Below the pieces are notes generated by a model that was given only the letters and a program-made list of their open reading frames with translations, did no database searches and was not told the DNA's origin. A DNA stretch of 38,499 nt, taken from contig NZ_JAERQE010000041.1 in assembly GCF_016734765.1 (NCBI RefSeq), forward strand, positions 1-38,499, read 5' to 3'. Made by a program: the position numbers and the translations under genes. Positions 34,668 through 38,499 of this stretch are shown piece after piece. This DNA is from Microvirga soli (GTDB taxonomy: Bacteria; Pseudomonadota; Alphaproteobacteria; Rhizobiales; Beijerinckiaceae). Numbering within the stretch: position 1 is the stretch's first letter; each line of letters starts with the position of its first letter.

Positions 34668-35208
34668 AGGGTCTCCTCCAAGCAAGGATCGGACGCAACG
34701 ACGCTGTCACGATCCTGTTGCGAACGGGGATTGTCGGCAGGCTAGCCTCGGCGGAAATCTCCTGATACAAACCTTGACGGCTGGCCCCATTGCGATGCAT
34801 GCCGCGGGCGAGGCATTCAAACAATCGCCCGCTGATCCGATGTACGGCAGTATTCTGCCCATGCAGGACGTTCGAAATTCAAGCGAGAACTGTTCTTTCT
34901 AGTTTAGCGGCCTCGGGTCACTTGACTGGCGAGGACAGGCAATTCGGGGTTCATTGGTCTTGATGGACTGTCAGGATCGAAGATAAACCTGTCTCTCAAC
35001 CTTGCAAGCCGTGATCGCGGCAGGCTCTTGAATGTCGGCACGAAAGCACCGCGAAAGTTCGCGAACGGACGTAAGCGGGAGTGATTCAGACTGAGTAAAC
35101 TAACCTGCCCTTGACACGTTGTCTCGTTAGTCTGTAGTCGAGCCACGCATAACACAGAGTTTGGCCACCACTACCCCGTATGAAGAAGCGTTTGTCGTGC
35201 TCAAGAAA
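34668..35208. other. Intergenic stretch, nothing recognised
   Basis: About 540 bases. The open frames on both strands (for example 34904-35155, minus) show no family resemblance, good start or plausible composition. No repeat or terminator stands out. Confidence 0.4.
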
Positions 35209-35876
35209 CTAGAACCGCAAAGCTAGCTGGTAGGCCTGCGGTTCGACGGCCGCCAGATAGGCGACGGGATCGTGCCGAAAGCTAGTGCGCAGGGTTCGCG
35301 CGCGGCGGCCCCTCTCCAAACGCTGACGCAAGCTCGTCCAGTGCTCCCGGTTCGCGGCTCCCAACTCCAGGGCTGTCGGATACGGCACGCGGGTCGCGGT
35401 GGCGACGAGCCGGCGGACCGAGCCGCGCAGAACCGCACAAGGGGCGCTGTCTTGCGCCCAGTGGCGCGCCGATCGTGATAACGCTTCGCGCCGAAGAGCT
35501 GTTCGGGATCGCGGTTGGTGCGCGGCAGGTCCGGCACCGCATAGGTGTGAAACAAGCCGGGGCAATAATTGCCGGTAGCCTTCTGGAAATGGACAAGCGC
35601 ACCGGCCAGTGTGCCAGCCTTGAGGCGATGCTGCTGCATCGCGCCCAGCACCCCGTTCACCCGTCGGCGCACCATGGCGGCACTCTCCTCGTGCGAGTTG
35701 CCGAGCCAATGGGCGACGGCATGAACGAACTGGTTGGCGTACTCCACGTCCGGCCACAGAGAGACGGTGCGCTCCAGCGCACGAGCGATCATCTGGTGCA
35801 AGCGGGTGAGCGCTGGCGTGAAGCTCCCTTTTGCTGCACCCTGCCCAGGCTGCCGGCCATCATCTCCAGTGGCTGA
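35209..35876 (-). pseudogene. Transposase C-terminal part, frameshifted (family not assigned)
   Basis: One frame reads HQMIARALERTVSLWPDVEY, MVRRRVNGVLGAMQQHRLKA and GNYCPGLFHTYAVPDLPRTN, followed by RDPEQLFGAKRYHDRRATGR. Near 35440 the frame changes and continues SAPCAVLRGSVRRLVATATR to AYLAAVEPQAYQLALRF and a stop. The PDLPRTN and FGxxRYHxRRATGR pattern is that of a transposase type I have seen annotated in Methylobacterium-like genomes. The catalytic N-terminal part is missing, so it is an inactive remnant. Confidence 0.6.
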
Positions 35877-35900
35877 CGTAACTCCCGGCTGTAATATAGA

Positions 35901-37790
35901 TTAATTCATATCAGCATTTTGCCCACTCCCAACAAAAAATGGCTCAAACAAAGACGCAATGCGCTGAGCTCCTGCGAGGCTGAGGTGATGATCGTCAAAG
36001 TACAATGCTTTGCCATCAAACAAGACTGAACACGACTCTTCATGACACAAATACTCGTGCGGGATCACGCGGGAAACGTTGCGTTGCCTAGCCAACGAAT
36101 CGAGGAGGTCGAGGATCTCTGCATTCCGTCGGAGGTACACACCTCTGTCAATTGCTAGCCTCTCCGTTCCAATTCCCTTCCAAGCATAGCGCGCGAGTAC
36201 ACTCGGCACATCAGCAGGTGATCTTGGAATTGGATAGATTAGAACAACATGCTTTCCGGCATCAATCAGCGTGCTTACTGTACGGCGAAAGCCGTCAGCA
36301 TATGTGGGAGGCCGACTGCTCTTGTTGTCATAGAACGCCACGAGAAAAATAGTTCGGATATGTGAATGGCTGCGAAGATACTCAAGTGTGGCATCATTGT
36401 GGCTCTGACAGCCAGTGCTCCCAGTCCCAATCACAGGCGGACATGAAGAGTAACTGACCTGCATCAGCGAACGCCCGTGCTGCTCAGCAAGTCTACCTAG
36501 CGCGAAGGCAAGTTCTACAGCATGACTATCGCCCCAAACCGCAAACTCAGGAAGTTTCGGGACACCAAACACACAGGACCGCGATAATGCGATGGCACTA
36601 CCTTCACCCCGGTGACAATCGCTACGCCGAGGACTCACGTCGTTCCTGAAGCTAGCTAAATAAGCTACTTCGACAGGGACGCGGGAAACCCAACCACCAG
36701 AAAGTAGGCCTAATATCCCAGCTGTTATGAAGACGAGTATTACAGCGGCGGCCCCTACAAAGAGAGGGCGTCGCTTGACTATTTCCTCCCTACGAAACGG
36801 CGTTTCGATGTAACGCCAGGACAAAGTGGCGATCAGGAGCGAGAGAATAATAGCGAGTATGACACCCCAACTTGGGAGAGCATCGACTAAATAATACTTA
36901 GCGAAGACAAGAATTGGCCAGTGCCAGAGATAGATTGAATATGAGATAAGGCCAATGAACACTATAGGCCTGAGACTGAGAACGCGGCCAGTTACGGTAT
37001 TGGCGGAGGCGTAGATGATGAGTGCTGCACCCAGCACTGGCACACCTGCATACTCACCCGGAAATGGTGTCCGCGCTGAAAAGAGGCATACGGCAGACGC
37101 TATGAGGGCAATCCCGAGGAGAGTTAACCCTTCCCGTCCCATCCTATTCTTGGTGGGCGGCACGAGTCCAAGTGCAAGAAGTGAACCAGTTAATAGCTCC
37201 CACGCACGTGTCGGAGCCATATAAAATGTGAATGTCGGTGCTTTTCGTATGCCCCATATACTGATCAAAAACGACGTGGTAGCAAGGGCTACGATGATTA
37301 TCAGAAGATTAGAGCGAGCAGACCGATAAATCAGCACGAAAACTAGAGGGAATAAAATGTAAAATTGCTCCTCAACTGCTAAGGACCAAGTATGCAATAG
37401 CGGAACCAGATCTCCTTGAGCGTTGAAATACCCCGACTCGCGCCAAAACAAGATATTTGACGAAAATAGGACACTGGAAATTACACTTTTTGATAAATGC
37501 GAAAAGTCTTCAGGCAAGAACAGAAAAATCGCGGCTACCATTGAAAAACTGATAACCGCCATCAGACACGGGAAGATGCGCCGCATCCGGCGCTCATAGA
37601 ACGCGACAAGCGAGAAGCGTCCGTTCGCCAGTTCGCGCGAGATAATTCCGGTGATTAGGTACCCGGAGATGACGAAAAACACATCGACGCCAACATAACC
37701 CCCTGCGAAAAAGGGTACCTCGGCGTGAAACAGCAGTACTGGGATGACTGCAACAGCGCGCAAGCCGTCTATTTCCGAGCGATATCTCAT
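35901..37790 (-). CDS. OafA/YrhL-like membrane acyltransferase with SGNH domain
   Basis: This 629-residue protein probably O-acetylates a surface polysaccharide. The N-terminal acyltransferase-3 domain has the Arg-x10-His signature (R11 and H22 in RAVAVIPVLLFHAEV), VGVDVFFVISGYLIT, ERRMRRIFP and HTWSLAVEEQFYILFPLVFV across about ten membrane helices to about residue 355. The C-terminal periplasmic domain is SGNH-type, with FAVWGDSHAVEL (Ser422) and FDDHHLSLAGAQ (Asp599, His602). This two-domain form is common in O-antigen acetylases. ATG 37790 has no clear ribosome binding site. The gene is visibly more AT-rich than the neighbours, suggesting separate acquisition. It lies between transposon remnants. 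Confidence 0.88.
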   Translation of the reverse strand: MRYRSEIDGLRAVAVIPVLLFHAEVPFFAGGYVGVDVFFVISGYLITGIISRELANGRFSLVAFYERRMRRIFPCLMAVISFSMVAAIFLFLPEDFSHLSKSVISSVLFSSNILFWRESGYFNAQGDLVPLLHTWSLAVEEQFYILFPLVFVLIYRSARSNLLIIIVALATTSFLISIWGIRKAPTFTFYMAPTRAWELLTGSLLALGLVPPTKNRMGREGLTLLGIALIASAVCLFSARTPFPGEYAGVPVLGAALIIYASANTVTGRVLSLRPIVFIGLISYSIYLWHWPILVFAKYYLVDALPSWGVILAIILSLLIATLSWRYIETPFRREEIVKRRPLFVGAAAVILVFITAGILGLLSGGWVSRVPVEVAYLASFRNDVSPRRSDCHRGEGSAIALSRSCVFGVPKLPEFAVWGDSHAVELAFALGRLAEQHGRSLMQVSYSSCPPVIGTGSTGCQSHNDATLEYLRSHSHIRTIFLVAFYDNKSSRPPTYADGFRRTVSTLIDAGKHVVLIYPIPRSPADVPSVLARYAWKGIGTERLAIDRGVYLRRNAEILDLLDSLARQRNVSRVIPHEYLCHEESCSVLFDGKALYFDDHHLSLAGAQRIASLFEPFFVGSGQNADMN

Positions 37791-38404
37791 TGTGTAGCGC
37801 TGCCCTCAGTTTCTAAACCAATAGCTGAGTTGAGTTTCGAAATAGCCAGAGGCGGTTCGCTCGTCCGCTAGAGATAAGCCAAGATGCGAGATTCCGCACT
37901 TTGCGAAATAGTGCATCAGACGTGAAAAGTGGGATTCGGTTCTGAGACTCATCCGATGCCGGCCCCTCAACTGGCGCATCGTTGAGGCGGAACATCGGAT
38001 CCACTCTTCCGCACGATGCGCTAGCACATGCCTTTCACTTTTTAAGGTTCGTGATCATTTAATCGATAGACCGAAACTGCTCCTCAGTAGGGTTAGTGTC
38101 GATCCGTCCCTGGGAGTTAGTCGTGTGGGCACCATTTACCCGAAAGAGGCACCTCGGGAATGGCGCAACAGTGTCCCTGCCAGACGCCACTCCTCCATCT
38201 GCTTCGGCGTTCGACGCCACACGTTAGCATCAGTCACGCACCTCCTCACGAGGATCAACATCGCCCTATGTTACACCACCTACATGAAAATCATTAAAAG
38301 GCTGGTGAGCAATTTTATTGCTCGATCTAAGTATTGGATTCAACATCGGTTTGGAACTGGCTGCTGCGGCGGATGTGGGCTGTTTGACGATCCAGGAGCC
38401 CCCC
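37791..38404. other. Intergenic stretch between the OafA-like gene and the last IS fragment
   Basis: About 610 bases. It contains a dispersed palindromic repeat (37971-38024, listed separately). The plus-strand frame at 38125-38439 shows no family resemblance. No terminator is evident. Confidence 0.4.
37971..38024. repeat. Intergenic palindromic repeat
   Basis: CTGGCGCATCGTTGAGGCGGA at one end and TCCGCACGATGCGCTAG at the other form an imperfect inverted repeat. Its arms match the repeats at 16681-16724 and 20772-20848. Just upstream, GTGAAAAGTGGGATTCGGTT resembles the inner part of the 20772 copy. Confidence 0.7.
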
Positions 38405-38499
38405 ATGGATGCCTGTTCCTATGCCAGCGACCTCAATGATGCCGAGTAGGCGCTGCTCGAACCCCTTGTTCCCCGCAGCCATCCAGCGGGACGGCGGCA
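38405..38499 (+). pseudogene. IS5-family transposase, N-terminal start with amber codon, cut by the window edge
   Basis: The frame from ATG 38405 reads MDACSYASDLNDAE, stop, ALLEPLVPRSHPAGRR. IS5-family (IS427/IS1031-type) transposases typically begin with SDLTDAEWALLEPL, so the TAG at 38447-38449 replaces the Trp TGG codon. CAGGAG upstream is a good ribosome binding site. The rest lies outside the window, so whether the gene has other defects is unknown. Confidence 0.6.

Noticed and set aside
38125..38439. 104-codon plus-strand frame
   Set aside because: No family pattern or start signal, and it overlaps the start of the IS5-family transposase.

Overview
The window looks like an accessory region of an alphaproteobacterium of the order Hyphomicrobiales, close to Methylobacterium, Microvirga or their relatives. 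This rests on the GC-rich coding style, a DUF6894-type small protein, the types of IS elements present, and Exo-like (ExoY/ExoF/ExoP) polysaccharide genes. The genus is an inference. No tRNA, rRNA or CRISPR array was seen.

Layout. Bases 1-3300 are an insertion-sequence cluster: an IS481-family element broken by an IS5-family element, then an IS630-family element. Bases 3500-6100 hold small hypothetical genes. Bases 6200-7750 are a graveyard of IS481, IS6 and IS5 remnants. Bases 8178-24656 form an exopolysaccharide locus. It contains a TTG-started beta-helix/RTX protein, an ExoF/Wza-like export protein, a ParB-like DUF6551 protein, a Wzy-type polymerase, a GT4 glycosyltransferase, an ExoP/Wzc-like co-polymerase, an ExoY-like initiating transferase, a second beta-helix protein and two more GT4 enzymes. 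Bases 24689-25563 are a frameshifted GT2-like glycosyltransferase.

The most interesting part is 25916-32992. A tight minus-strand operon (carrier protein, then adenylating ligase, then acyl-CoA-dehydrogenase-like flavoprotein) is divergent from a plus-strand gene for an MBOAT acyltransferase fused to an SGNH esterase-like domain, which is followed by a GT2 enzyme. The ligase, carrier and MBOAT resemble the Dlt alanylation logic. The ligase, carrier and dehydrogenase resemble the PltF/PltL/PltE logic that makes pyrrolyl-carrier from proline. Together they suggest a system that activates an amino acid, oxidises it on a carrier and places the acyl group on a surface polysaccharide. A 21-bp-phased direct repeat lies in the shared promoter region.

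Bases 33000-38499 hold an IS110 remnant, a small conserved gene, a frameshifted transposase, an OafA-like acyltransferase with an SGNH domain and visibly lower GC, and the start of another IS5-family transposase with an amber codon.

How it would work together (inference): the ExoY-like enzyme starts the lipid-linked repeat, the GT4 and GT2 enzymes extend it, the Wzy-like protein polymerises it, and the ExoP- and ExoF-like proteins carry it across the envelope. The beta-helix proteins bind or modify it, and the MBOAT and OafA proteins acylate it. No Wzx flippase is visible in the window.
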